This document shows, piece after piece, positions 27,616 to 36,061 of a DNA stretch of 64,000 nt (the first letter of the stretch is position 1; every line of letters starts with the position of its first letter). Source of the stretch: Verrucomicrobia bacterium UBA1200 (lineage in GTDB: Bacteria > Verrucomicrobiota > Kiritimatiellia > RFP12 > UBA1067); contig DBXY01000037.1 in NCBI GenBank assembly GCA_002309765.1, positions 43,072 through 107,071 on the forward strand. The letters run 5' to 3'. A program made the position numbers and the translations under genes. Under the pieces are notes generated by a model. It was not told the DNA's origin. It saw only the letters and a list, made by a program, of their open reading frames with translations, and did no database searches.

Positions 27616-27705
27616 TTACTTGTTCTTGTGACGCAAGGATTTCAGGCGTTTACGGTATTTGTGCTTCGACATTTTTGCACGGCGTTTCTTTTTGATCGAA
27701 CCCAC
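27616..27705 (-). CDS. COX24/AURKAIP1-domain small basic protein
   Basis: A 29-residue, Lys/Arg-rich protein: GSIKKKRRAKMSKHKYRKRL, then KSLRHKNK. This is the bacterial AURKAIP1/COX24 domain (PF08213), related to mitochondrial ribosomal protein mS38, and is likely bound to the ribosome. It starts with GTG 27705, with AGGAG 8 bases upstream; the nearby ATG is out of frame. It follows the hisG terminator and is likely transcribed with the TPR lipoprotein or on its own. Confidence 0.8.
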   Translation of the reverse strand: MGSIKKKRRAKMSKHKYRKRLKSLRHKNK

Positions 27706-27718
27706 TGCATTTCTCCTG

Positions 27719-27749
27719 AAAAAAGCCCGCGCCTACCACCGGCGGGGCT
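27719..27749 (-). terminator. Terminator after hisG
   Basis: On the minus strand AGCCCCGCC pairs with GGCGCGGGCT (one bulge) around a 7-base loop and runs into six Ts. It stands 21 bases after the hisG stop and just before the COX24-like gene. Confidence 0.55.
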
Positions 27750-27770
27750 GGTTAGTTCACAACAAACAGC

Positions 27771-28640
27771 CTAAAAAATCACCTTGTTGAGCGGCAACTC
27801 AATAAAACCGGTCGCGCCCGCCTCGCGCAACGGCGGGACAATGTCACGGACCACGGACTCCTCCACCACCGTCTCAACCGCGAACCATCCCTCGTCGTTC
27901 AGCTTGTTGACGGTCGGGGCGTGCAACGAAGGCAGCACCTTAACCACCGCCTCCAACGACGCGGCAGGGACGTTCATCTTCACCAACACCCGGGATTCGG
28001 CCGCCAACGCGCCCTGAAGCAACATCGACAACTGCTCGATCTTGGCCCGCTTCACCGGATCCTCCCAAGCCTTCTTGTTGGCGATCAGCCTGGTGGTTGA
28101 GGTCAAAATGGTGTCAAGCTCGCGCAGTTTGTTCGCCCGCAGCGAAGAACCGGTCTCCGTAAGCTCCACAATCGCGTCCACCAGTTCCGGGGCCTTAACT
28201 TCCGTGGCGCCCCAAGAAAACTCGACTTCCGCGTTCACCCCGTGCTTGGCGAGATAACGCTTGGTAAGCCCCACCGCCTCGGTGGCGATCCGCTTGCCTT
28301 CCAAATCCTTGACGCTTTGGAACGGGGAGTCGTTCGGCACCGCCAACACCCAGCGAACCGGCCGCGAAGTGGCTTTGGAGTAGCACATCTCGGCTACTTC
28401 CACCACATCCGACCCGTTTTCGTAAATCCAATCGTAACCGGTAATGCCTGCGTCCAGCAACCCCAACTCAACATAACGGGAAATTTCCTGCGGGCGAATC
28501 AGCCGGCAAGTCAAATCCTTGTCGTCCACGCTGGGCATGTACGAACGCGAAGCGGCGGAGACGTTAAATCCCGCCTTTTTCATCATGTTGAAAGTCGCTT
28601 CCTGCAAACTTCCTTTGGGCAACCCCAAAACCACAGCCAT
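27771..28640 (-). CDS. hisG: ATP phosphoribosyltransferase, long form
   Basis: HisG catalyses the first step of histidine synthesis, joining ATP and PRPP. The 289-residue length and a C-terminal segment (about 215-289, ESRVLVKMNVPAASLEAVVKVLP) fit the long, HisZ-independent form with an ACT-like regulatory domain. Core motifs are AVVLGLPKGSLQE at the start, GLLDAGITGYDWI, and LVDAIVELTETGSSLRAN for the PRPP loop. ATG 28640 is used because the family starts directly with this strand. No other his genes are adjacent. A TTGCAA-17-TACACT promoter lies upstream. Confidence 0.93.
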   Translation of the reverse strand: MAVVLGLPKGSLQEATFNMMKKAGFNVSAASRSYMPSVDDKDLTCRLIRPQEISRYVELGLLDAGITGYDWIYENGSDVVEVAEMCYSKATSRPVRWVLAVPNDSPFQSVKDLEGKRIATEAVGLTKRYLAKHGVNAEVEFSWGATEVKAPELVDAIVELTETGSSLRANKLRELDTILTSTTRLIANKKAWEDPVKRAKIEQLSMLLQGALAAESRVLVKMNVPAASLEAVVKVLPSLHAPTVNKLNDEGWFAVETVVEESVVRDIVPPLREAGATGFIELPLNKVIF

Positions 28641-28679
28641 ACCAAACAATCCTGCTATCGGTTAAAAAATCAGGCGAAT

Positions 28680-28708
28680 AGTGTAACAAAAAGGGGCACG
28701 CTTTGCAA
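28680..28708 (-). promoter_or_regulatory. Promoter for hisG
   Basis: TTGCAA (28703-28708) and TACACT (28680-28685) with a 17-base spacer on the minus strand, about 40 bases before the start codon. Confidence 0.5.
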
Positions 28709-28750
28709 GCGCGCAATTAAACTTTTTGCAAATCCGCGCCGACGGGACGG

Positions 28751-29314
28751 TTACGAACGGATCCGGTCCGAATATTCGCCGGTCCGGGTGTCGATCCGGA
28801 TAATGTCGCCCTCGTTGACAAACAGCGGCACCGGCAGTTCATAACCGCCTTCGACCACCGCCGGCTTGGTGACCTTGCCGGACGCGGTGTTGCCTTTGGC
28901 CCCCACCTCGCACTTGATGACCTTGCGCTCGACCAGGTTCGGCAATTCAACCTCGATCACCTCGCCGTTGAAAAAGAGCGCGTCAACCTCCATGTCGTCC
29001 ATGAGGAAATACTTCTTGTCGCCCAGCACGTCTCCAGACACCCGGATCTCTTCAAACGAGTCGTTTAAGAAGACGTATGCGTTGCCGTCCTCGTAAGAGA
29101 AGCGGATAGTGGTCTGGGAAAGCTCCGGCTTTTCAAACTTGTCGTTTGAGCGGTAACTGCGGCTCATCGTAGATCCGGTAAGCATGTTCTTGAGCTTGCA
29201 GTTGTAAATCGCCTGGCCTTTTCCAGGTTTGCTGAAATCAAAATCGGTGATAATCCACGGTTGCCCGTCGATCTCAATCTTTAGTCCCTTGCGTAAGTCT
29301 GATGCAGTGTACAT
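28751..29314 (-). CDS. efp: Elongation factor P
   Basis: EF-P relieves ribosome stalling at proline stretches. The 187-residue protein has the three-domain EF-P layout. Domain I holds the loop SKPGKGQA, with the modifiable lysine K32. Domain II contains FSYEDGNAYVFLNDSFEEI. The ending GDIIRIDTRTGEYSDRI is the family signature. A lysine at the tip suggests EpmA-type lysylation or no modification rather than rhamnosylation, which needs Arg. The gene is monocistronic, with its own TTGACT-17-TAAAAT promoter. Confidence 0.97.
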   Translation of the reverse strand: MYTASDLRKGLKIEIDGQPWIITDFDFSKPGKGQAIYNCKLKNMLTGSTMSRSYRSNDKFEKPELSQTTIRFSYEDGNAYVFLNDSFEEIRVSGDVLGDKKYFLMDDMEVDALFFNGEVIEVELPNLVERKVIKCEVGAKGNTASGKVTKPAVVEGGYELPVPLFVNEGDIIRIDTRTGEYSDRIRS

Positions 29315-29343
29315 GAATACCTCACTCGTTGAAAGAAAGTCAA

Positions 29344-29372
29344 ATTTTATTATAATGCCGCGCCAAAGTCAA
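29344..29372 (-). promoter_or_regulatory. Promoter for efp
   Basis: TTGACT (29367-29372), a 17-base spacer and TAAAAT (29344-29349) on the minus strand, about 30 bases before the efp ATG. Confidence 0.65.
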
Positions 29373-29442
29373 TAGCGCGGTTAAGGAAAAAAACAACAGC
29401 GGAAAATCACACCTTTTTTTCGCCTACGTTCAATTTGCGCAT

Positions 29443-29470
29443 TGCCTTGCCGACGCAAATTTGCTAATAT
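29443..29470 (+). promoter_or_regulatory. Promoter for GH127-dap operon
   Basis: TTGCCT (29443-29448), 16 bases, TAATAT (29465-29470). The spacer contains GCAAATTTGC, a 10-base palindrome similar to GCAATTTGC in the spacer of the copy B promoter at 37.89 kb. It is divergent from efp. Confidence 0.45.
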
Positions 29471-29541
29471 TTTTACTGTTTTTTGGGGGCGCGGGAGATC
29501 CGCCGTTTTCATTTTTCGAGGTAACGTTTTCGAGGGAACCC

Positions 29542-31512
29542 ATGAATAAACTCATTACCGGTATGTTGGCTTTAAGCGCCGGAACGCTTTCCGCCGCCAC
29601 CGCCGAACTGGCCCCGCAGGCTTTCCAGCGCCTTCCGCTGGGTGCGGTGCGTCCGGAAACCTGGCTGCGGAACCAGCTGGAATTGCAGGCGAAGGGACTG
29701 ACCGGCAAGGCGGACGAGATTTTCGACGACATCGGCAAAAGCGACTGGCTGACCGGAAAATCGGTCGGCGGACAGTTCGCCTGGGAACGCGGACCGTATT
29801 ACGCCAAGGGTATGATCGCCCTCGCCTATGTCATTGACGACGCGGAGTTGAAGGCCAAAGCCGGCAACTGGGTGGAGAGTATGCTCAAGAGCCAGCGCCC
29901 CAATGGCGATTTCGGTCCGCGGGCGAACAACTGGTGGGCCAACATGATCGTGCTGCACTTTATGCGCGACGTATTCGAGGTCACCGGCGACGAGCGGATT
30001 GAGCGTTTCCTGGCCCACTACTTCGAATTCCAGCTCCACGCCCTGCCCGACCATCCTCTTCTGAAGGACTCCAACTGGGCGGCATCCCGCGGCGGCGACA
30101 ATCTGGAGATCGTGCTGTGGCTTTACGAGCGCAACCACGACCCCAAACTGATGGAACTGGCCAAGATCCTTTGCGAGCAGACCGCGGACTGGGCCGGATG
30201 GTATGCCAGCATCGACCGCTACGCGACCAACTACCAGAACGACCGCTGCTACCAGAAGCATATCGTCAATTTCAACCAGGGCATGAAGACCCCAGCGCTG
30301 AAGTGGCGCGTCACCCGCGACCCGCTGGAACGCGCCGGCTATGACAACGCCACCCGCGGCGACAGTTGGGCAATGCAGAAATGCGGCCGGGTGGACGGCA
30401 TGGTTAACGGCACCGAACCGCTCACCAACCGCAGCTCCACCGAGGGAACGGAGTTGTGCGCGGTCGCGGAACGCATCCTCAGCGCGTTCACCGCGATGAG
30501 TATTTTGGGCGACGTGTCCATCGCCGACCAGATGGAAAAAATCGCCTACAATACCCTTCCCGGACAGCTTACCACCGACGGCAAGGGATTGCGCTACTAC
30601 ACGCTGCTCAACCAGCCGCAATGCGTCAACAAGAACCTCGGTTTCGTCTGCAACCGCGACAATAACGCCATCTGCCCCAGCCCGGAACCCGGCTACGGCT
30701 GTTGTCGCAGCAACTACCACTTCGCTTGGCCGAAGTTCGTCCAGTCGATGTGGATGGCCACCCCCGACAAAGGTCTGGCGGCGATCGCCTATGGGCCGAA
30801 CTCCGTGACCTACCCCGTGGGCAAGAAGGGCCAGACGGTAAAGATTCTGGAACAAACCAACTACCCCTTCTACGACACCGTGACTTTCAAAGTTCTGGAG
30901 GGCGAGGCTAAATTCCCGCTTCTGATGCGCATCCCGGAATGGTGCGAAGGCGCTACCGTGGCGCTGAACGGCGGTTCCGCCAAAGCCGCCGCGCCCGGCA
31001 CGTTCTACAAGCTTGAGCGCGGTTGGAAGGTCGGCGACACCGTTACCCTTAAACTCCCGATGCGCATCGAGTGTTCGCACTGGATCTTCAACTCCGTGGC
31101 GGTCCAGCGCGGCCCGCTCATTTATTCGCTTAAGATTGCCAATCCCAAGTACACCGTAACCAAGGATTGGGGAAACGGGTATGCCACCCGCGAGATTACC
31201 CCCGGCGGACCGTGGAACTACGCGCTCTGTATGCGGACGCCCGACACCATCGACGCCGAAGTGCAGACTTCCGCCACCGTGTACGACCAACCCTTTGACC
31301 CCGACCATGCGCCAATCTGCCTGCAGGTCAAGGCTGTCCGCACCAGCGAATGCGACTGGGGCAACTTCCGCACCGACCTTCCCGGGCGCGCGGTCGATCC
31401 GCCCCCCAGCCCGATTAAGGGTCAGGGCGTCGGGCCGGTCGAAACCGTCACCCTCGTGCCAATGGGCAGTACCCAAATCCGAGTCACCCTCTTCCCATGG
31501 TTGACCATGTAA
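29542..31512 (+). CDS. GH127-like beta-L-arabinofuranosidase (DUF1680), secreted
   Basis: A 656-residue exported enzyme (signal peptide about 1-18). It matches the GH127/DUF1680 family: an alpha/alpha barrel from about 30 to 420 and beta-sandwiches after it. The family's zinc/nucleophile cysteine pair is seen in GYGCCRSN (C387, C388), together with STEGTELC (E301/E304, C306). Family members cleave beta-L-arabinofuranosides from plant glycoproteins by a cysteine nucleophile. ATG 29542 follows CGAGGGA. The dapA gene begins only 21 bases downstream, so a hydrolase heads a lysine-synthesis operon. Confidence 0.85.
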   Translation: MNKLITGMLALSAGTLSAATAELAPQAFQRLPLGAVRPETWLRNQLELQAKGLTGKADEIFDDIGKSDWLTGKSVGGQFAWERGPYYAKGMIALAYVIDDAELKAKAGNWVESMLKSQRPNGDFGPRANNWWANMIVLHFMRDVFEVTGDERIERFLAHYFEFQLHALPDHPLLKDSNWAASRGGDNLEIVLWLYERNHDPKLMELAKILCEQTADWAGWYASIDRYATNYQNDRCYQKHIVNFNQGMKTPALKWRVTRDPLERAGYDNATRGDSWAMQKCGRVDGMVNGTEPLTNRSSTEGTELCAVAERILSAFTAMSILGDVSIADQMEKIAYNTLPGQLTTDGKGLRYYTLLNQPQCVNKNLGFVCNRDNNAICPSPEPGYGCCRSNYHFAWPKFVQSMWMATPDKGLAAIAYGPNSVTYPVGKKGQTVKILEQTNYPFYDTVTFKVLEGEAKFPLLMRIPEWCEGATVALNGGSAKAAAPGTFYKLERGWKVGDTVTLKLPMRIECSHWIFNSVAVQRGPLIYSLKIANPKYTVTKDWGNGYATREITPGGPWNYALCMRTPDTIDAEVQTSATVYDQPFDPDHAPICLQVKAVRTSECDWGNFRTDLPGRAVDPPPSPIKGQGVGPVETVTLVPMGSTQIRVTLFPWLTM

Positions 31513-31533
31513 AAACAACAAGGAGTTAACATT

Positions 31534-32400
31534 ATGCTTTCCGGCACTTTTACCGCACTAATCACCCCGTTCAACCAAGACGGAACGGTGGATTTCAAGG
31601 CGTTGAACGATCTGGTCGAATGGCAGATCAAAAACGGCGTCGAAGGCATCTCCCCGGTCGGAACCACCGGCGAGTCGCCGACCCTTACCCCGAAAGAGCA
31701 TTTGGAGGTGATCAAGGCAACGGTTGAAACCGCCGCCGGCCGGGTCAAAATTATCGCCGGCACCGGCTCCAACTCCACCGCCGAGGCGCTCGAATTCACC
31801 GCCGAAGCGAAAGAGCTGGGGGTTGACGCCACGCTTCAGGTCACCCCGTACTACAACAAGCCCAACGCGGAAGGGTTGTACCGCCATTTTTCAAAAGTCG
31901 CCGAACTCGGCGTTCCGGTGGTGCTTTACAACGTGCCCGGCCGTTCCGGCAAGGAGATCCCGCTGGACGTGGTGGCCCGGTTGTCCGCCAACCCGATGAT
32001 CGCCGCCATCAAAGAGGCGGCGGGCAGCGTGGAGCGCGTAAGCGCCATCCGAAACCTCTGCGATTTGACGGTGCTTTCCGGCGATGACTCGCTGGCGCTC
32101 CCGATGATCAGCGTCGGGGCCAGCGGCGTTATCAGCGTGGCGTCCAACCTGATCCCCAAGACCATGTCCGACTTTATCCGCACCGCCCTCGCCGGGGATA
32201 TGCCCGCCGCCCGCGAACAGCACCGGAAACTGTACCAGCTGTTCCACGATCTGTTTATCGACACCAACCCCATCCCCGCCAAAATCGGGTTGGCGCTGAT
32301 GAAGCGGATCCAGCCGGCTTTCCGTCTGCCGTTGTGCGAGCCGACAGAGGCGGTTACCGCCCAGCTCACCAAAACCATGAAGGCATTGAATCTTATCTAA
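31534..32400 (+). CDS. dapA: 4-hydroxy-tetrahydrodipicolinate synthase
   Basis: DapA condenses pyruvate with aspartate semialdehyde in the lysine/diaminopimelate pathway. The 288-residue protein has GTTGESPTL (43-51), Y132 in LYNVPGR, R137, and the Schiff-base lysine K160 in AAIKEA. Length and motifs are typical for true DapA, not for the NanA or KDG aldolase relatives. It sits between GH127 and dapB, 12 bases before the latter. Confidence 0.96.
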   Translation: MLSGTFTALITPFNQDGTVDFKALNDLVEWQIKNGVEGISPVGTTGESPTLTPKEHLEVIKATVETAAGRVKIIAGTGSNSTAEALEFTAEAKELGVDATLQVTPYYNKPNAEGLYRHFSKVAELGVPVVLYNVPGRSGKEIPLDVVARLSANPMIAAIKEAAGSVERVSAIRNLCDLTVLSGDDSLALPMISVGASGVISVASNLIPKTMSDFIRTALAGDMPAAREQHRKLYQLFHDLFIDTNPIPAKIGLALMKRIQPAFRLPLCEPTEAVTAQLTKTMKALNLI

Positions 32401-32412
32401 CCGGAGCAGCAC

Positions 32413-33198
32413 ATGAAGATCGCGATTCTTGGGGCCGCCGGACGAATGGGGCAGTTTCTGCTCAGCACTGCCGCGAAAACCGAAGGCTGCGAGGTGGTTG
32501 CCGCCGTGGAACGGCCCGACCATCCTTTGCTCGGCACGGCGGTAGCGGTTCCGGGCGTTCCGGCCGGATTAACCTATTCCAGCCAATGGCCCGCCGCGGC
32601 CGAGGTGGTGATTGATTTCACCTTCCACTCTTGCGTCCCGAACAACCTATCGAACGCCGCGGCCAACGGCCAGGGATACGTTCTAGGCACCACCGGGCTT
32701 ACCCCGGAAGAGCAGGAGGCGGTACACGCCGCCGCCAATACCATCCCCGTCATCTGGGCGCCCAACATGAGCCTGGGCGTAAACCTCCTGCTGGAACTGG
32801 TGCGCCGCTCCGCCGAAATCCTCGGCCCGGAATACGACATCGAAATCGTCGAGACCCACCACCGCCTGAAAAAGGACGCCCCCAGCGGAACCGCGATCGG
32901 CCTCGCCCAAGCGGCGGCGGCCGGGCGGAAGGTTTCGCTTGACGATGTGGCTTGCTACGGCCGTCAGGGGATTGTCGGTGAACGCCCATCCGGCGAAATC
33001 GGCATCCACGCCTTGCGCGGCGGCTCGGTTGTCGGCGACCACACCGTGCACTTCATCGCGGACGAGGAACGTATAGAAATTACCCATAAGGCTTCAAGCC
33101 GCGAAGTGTTCGCCAAAGGCGCAATCCGCGGCGCATTGTGGGTCGGCGGCAAACAACCCGGCATCTACACCATGCGCCACGTGCTGGGTTTTGAATGA
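32413..33198 (+). CDS. dapB: 4-hydroxy-tetrahydrodipicolinate reductase
   Basis: DapB reduces the DapA product with NAD(P)H. The 261-residue protein starts with the nucleotide loop AILGAAGRMGQF and has VLGTTGLTPEE, APNMSLGVNLL and the active-site stretch ETHHRLKKDAPSGTA. GEIGIHALRGGSVVGDH is the usual C-terminal signature. The folK start overlaps its stop by 4 bases, so the genes are coupled. Confidence 0.96.
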   Translation: MKIAILGAAGRMGQFLLSTAAKTEGCEVVAAVERPDHPLLGTAVAVPGVPAGLTYSSQWPAAAEVVIDFTFHSCVPNNLSNAAANGQGYVLGTTGLTPEEQEAVHAAANTIPVIWAPNMSLGVNLLLELVRRSAEILGPEYDIEIVETHHRLKKDAPSGTAIGLAQAAAAGRKVSLDDVACYGRQGIVGERPSGEIGIHALRGGSVVGDHTVHFIADEERIEITHKASSREVFAKGAIRGALWVGGKQPGIYTMRHVLGFE

Positions 33199-33680
33199 CC
33201 ACCGCCGTAATAGCACTTGGAAGCAACCTCGGCGAACGCCAAGACTGGCTGGCGTTTGCCGTTGATCGTCTGTCCGCCGCCCCAGAGGTGCGGATCGTCA
33301 AACGTTCCGGCATTTTCGAGACCGATCCGGTCGGGGTGCCGGAGCAGTTCCAAGCATGTAAATTTCTAAACCAGGTGCTGTTGGTTGAAACCGGGCTCGA
33401 CGCCACAACTTTCTCCCGATTGGCCCACCATATTGAGGATGAGGCGGGACGGAAACGCGGCCCCGTGCGCAACTCCCCCCGCACGCTGGATGTTGACATC
33501 ATAACTTTCGGCAAGCTAATCTCTTCCGACCCAGAATTAACCCTGCCGCATCCGCGAGCCAAACAGCGCGTTTTCGTGTTGGAACCGCTATCGCAAATCG
33601 CGCCCGACTTTCGTTTCCCAGACGAACCGGACGTCACCGTAACGCAGCTGCTGGAGAAAATTAAAGGAACCCCGGCATGA
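33195..33680 (+). CDS. folK: 6-hydroxymethyl-dihydropterin pyrophosphokinase
   Basis: FolK transfers pyrophosphate from ATP to the pterin in folate synthesis. The 161-residue protein shows ALGSNLGER at the start, FETDPVGVPEQ, GRKRGPVRNSPRTLDVDIITFG (the key HPPK loop) and LPHPRAKQRVFVLEPL. All are typical. It overlaps both neighbours by 4 bases. No other folate gene is near. Confidence 0.95.
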   Translation: MTTAVIALGSNLGERQDWLAFAVDRLSAAPEVRIVKRSGIFETDPVGVPEQFQACKFLNQVLLVETGLDATTFSRLAHHIEDEAGRKRGPVRNSPRTLDVDIITFGKLISSDPELTLPHPRAKQRVFVLEPLSQIAPDFRFPDEPDVTVTQLLEKIKGTPA

Positions 33681-36061
33681 CGAAATCATGTCTCATCATA
33701 ACCGCTCTCTCGATTTTTTTGGCTAAGTCCTCATTTTGCGGCGAAGGCCGTTTTCTTGCCGAACTGTCCCAGTACACCCCCGGCGGCAACCACTCCCCGC
33801 TCGAAATCACGACCGGCGCAACCGCCGGGATTCGCTTCAACGCGACATCCCCGTTCATCTCGGTAAAACTTATTTGCCCAAGTTACAATAACAGCCTCGG
33901 TTCGTTGACCGTCACGCTCTACCGCTGGCAAGGTTCGGTGGAGCATTCCCGCCAAAGCGGCAAATTGGCTTCGAATCGGTTCGTTAATTTCCGCGACAAC
34001 GAGAAACTGGCGCTGGAGTTCAACCCGTTGCCGCCCGGAACGTATTACGCCGAGTTGAGCGATCCGGAGGAAAAAGTCGGGGTGTGGAAATCGAATTCCG
34101 CGCCCAATCCCCAAACGGCATCCTTTTTCCGCGGGAAACCGATTGACGGAACCTTGGAGCTGGCGATAGTGCTCACCAACGCCAAGGAACCGTTCTCCGG
34201 GGATTTGGCGCTGTACGAAAAATTGACCGGCGCGAAAACTTGCCCGGAACCGACGGACGGCGTCTCCGGGATGGACGGCAAACTGTTGCCGGGCGTCAAA
34301 TTCAGCGAACGCGATTTGTTCGCCGGCACTTGGGACGCGATCGACGACTTGGGCCGGGCGCTTACCCCTGCCCCGCGGCCGCCGCGCCAAAAAGAGGTCG
34401 GGATTTTTTACTGGACGTGGCACGAGGGTAACGGGGTCACCAACCCGCCCCGCAACAACGCGGAACTGTTGGCGGCCAAACCCAGTCTCGCGCAACACCC
34501 CGACGACCCCGACTGGGGTGTGTTCGGGCACCGCCACCATTGGGACAAACCGCTCTTCGGCTACTATCAAACCACCGACAAATGGGTGCTACGCCGCCAC
34601 GCCCAACTCCTAAACGCGGCCGGAATCGATGTGGCGGTATTCGACGCCACCAACGGCAGTTTCACTTGGATGGACTCCACTTGGGCGTTGCTGGAGACTT
34701 GGAGCGCAATGCGCCTGGACGGGCTGCGCACGCCGCAATTCACCTATATGCTGCCGTTCTGGCAACAGCCGGTGCAATGCGTGAGCCTGCTCCAAATCTA
34801 TCGCGACATCTACCGTCCGGGCAAATACCGCGATCTGTGGCATTACTGGAACGGGCGTCCGCTGGTGCACGCCAACCCGATTGTCATCTATCAGGCGTCA
34901 CTAGACCCGAAACGCCCCGAAGCCGACCGTAAAGACTTCGACGAGATTCTGCGTTTCTTCACCTTCCGTCCGTTGCAGGCGGCGTATGCGGTCGGCCCCT
35001 CCGCGCCCAACGAGTGGTGCTGGCTGGAGGTTTTCCCCCAGCACGGCTACGTGCAAAAATCCGGCGGCGGCTTTGAAATGTGCGGCGCGGGAGTGGCGCA
35101 GAACCACACTTGGAAAGGGCGCGACGGCCGCGCGGGGCTGGCGGCGATGAACGACATCAACGTTTTCGGGCGTGCCTACATGGGGCCGTCGGCAGCGGAA
35201 CTTAAGCCAGGCGAACGGTTGCGTTTTGCGCCGGACCGCAACCCAAAGAAAAACGAGCCATACCGTTTCCTGTGGGGCGACAATTTCTCCCAACAAATGG
35301 CATGGGCCAGAAAAATCGACCCGGACTACCTCTTCGTTACCGGCTGGAATGAGTGGACCGCCGGAATGTTCAAGGAGTGGATGGGTACTAGGACCGCATT
35401 CCCCGACCAGTACGCCCCGGAGTTCAGCCGCGACCTTGAACCATCCGCCGGCATACTCAAGGACACCTTCTATTGCCTGCTGGTGGAGGAAGTCCGCCGT
35501 TTCAAAGGCGCTCGTCCGCAACGCCGCGCAACGGAACACCCGGTTTTCCGGGATGCCGTGCATGACACCCTTCCCCGCGACGCGGTAGGCTACGGTAACA
35601 TCCGCTACACCGACCGCAGCGGGCGCAACGACATTGAATCGTGCGAGGTCGAGCATACCGACACCGATATCACTTTCCGCGCCCATTGCGTGGACGCCAT
35701 CACCCCGCGCACCGATCCCAACTGGATGCGGCTGTTCATCGCGCTGCCCGGCGTCACGGTAACGAACCGCGATTGGCACGGTTTCAAATACGCGGTGAAC
35801 GTTACGCCGCCGCCCAACGACCGTACCGCAGTGCTGGAGGACGACCAAGGCCACCGCTTTGAAGTGCCGATGCGGCTTGACGGCAAAACCCTCTCCGTCA
35901 CCATTCCCCGCAGAACCATCGGGCTGCAAGACCGGAAAATCGATTTGCGTTTCAAGTGGGCGGACAATACCGTTTGGGGCAACGCCGACGGTATGCTCGA
36001 TTTCTACCTGCACGGGGACGCGGCACCGGATGGAAGATTCCTTTACCGTTACTTTGAATGA
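33677..36061 (+). CDS. Secreted GH71/GH99-like glycoside hydrolase
   Basis: A 794-residue exported protein (signal peptide about 1-21). After an N-terminal beta-domain, residues about 235-620 look like a TIM barrel of the GH71/GH99 type. Supporting stretches are KEVGIFYWTWHEGNG, TDKWVLRRHAQLLNAAGIDVAVFD, and FVTGWNEWTAGMF near residue 556, which matches the strand carrying a conserved Glu in GH99 endo-alpha-mannosidases. A C-terminal beta-sandwich, like CBM9/DOMON-type domains, follows (about 650-790). Activity on alpha-mannan is possible but unproven. It is coupled to folK and to the next gene by ATGA overlaps. Confidence 0.6.
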   Translation: MTKSCLIITALSIFLAKSSFCGEGRFLAELSQYTPGGNHSPLEITTGATAGIRFNATSPFISVKLICPSYNNSLGSLTVTLYRWQGSVEHSRQSGKLASNRFVNFRDNEKLALEFNPLPPGTYYAELSDPEEKVGVWKSNSAPNPQTASFFRGKPIDGTLELAIVLTNAKEPFSGDLALYEKLTGAKTCPEPTDGVSGMDGKLLPGVKFSERDLFAGTWDAIDDLGRALTPAPRPPRQKEVGIFYWTWHEGNGVTNPPRNNAELLAAKPSLAQHPDDPDWGVFGHRHHWDKPLFGYYQTTDKWVLRRHAQLLNAAGIDVAVFDATNGSFTWMDSTWALLETWSAMRLDGLRTPQFTYMLPFWQQPVQCVSLLQIYRDIYRPGKYRDLWHYWNGRPLVHANPIVIYQASLDPKRPEADRKDFDEILRFFTFRPLQAAYAVGPSAPNEWCWLEVFPQHGYVQKSGGGFEMCGAGVAQNHTWKGRDGRAGLAAMNDINVFGRAYMGPSAAELKPGERLRFAPDRNPKKNEPYRFLWGDNFSQQMAWARKIDPDYLFVTGWNEWTAGMFKEWMGTRTAFPDQYAPEFSRDLEPSAGILKDTFYCLLVEEVRRFKGARPQRRATEHPVFRDAVHDTLPRDAVGYGNIRYTDRSGRNDIESCEVEHTDTDITFRAHCVDAITPRTDPNWMRLFIALPGVTVTNRDWHGFKYAVNVTPPPNDRTAVLEDDQGHRFEVPMRLDGKTLSVTIPRRTIGLQDRKIDLRFKWADNTVWGNADGMLDFYLHGDAAPDGRFLYRYFE

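Noticed and set aside
29572..31521. 649-residue open frame on the minus strand
   Set aside because: It is the antisense shadow of the GH127 gene, rich in Val/Gly/His/Arg as such shadows are, with no domain.
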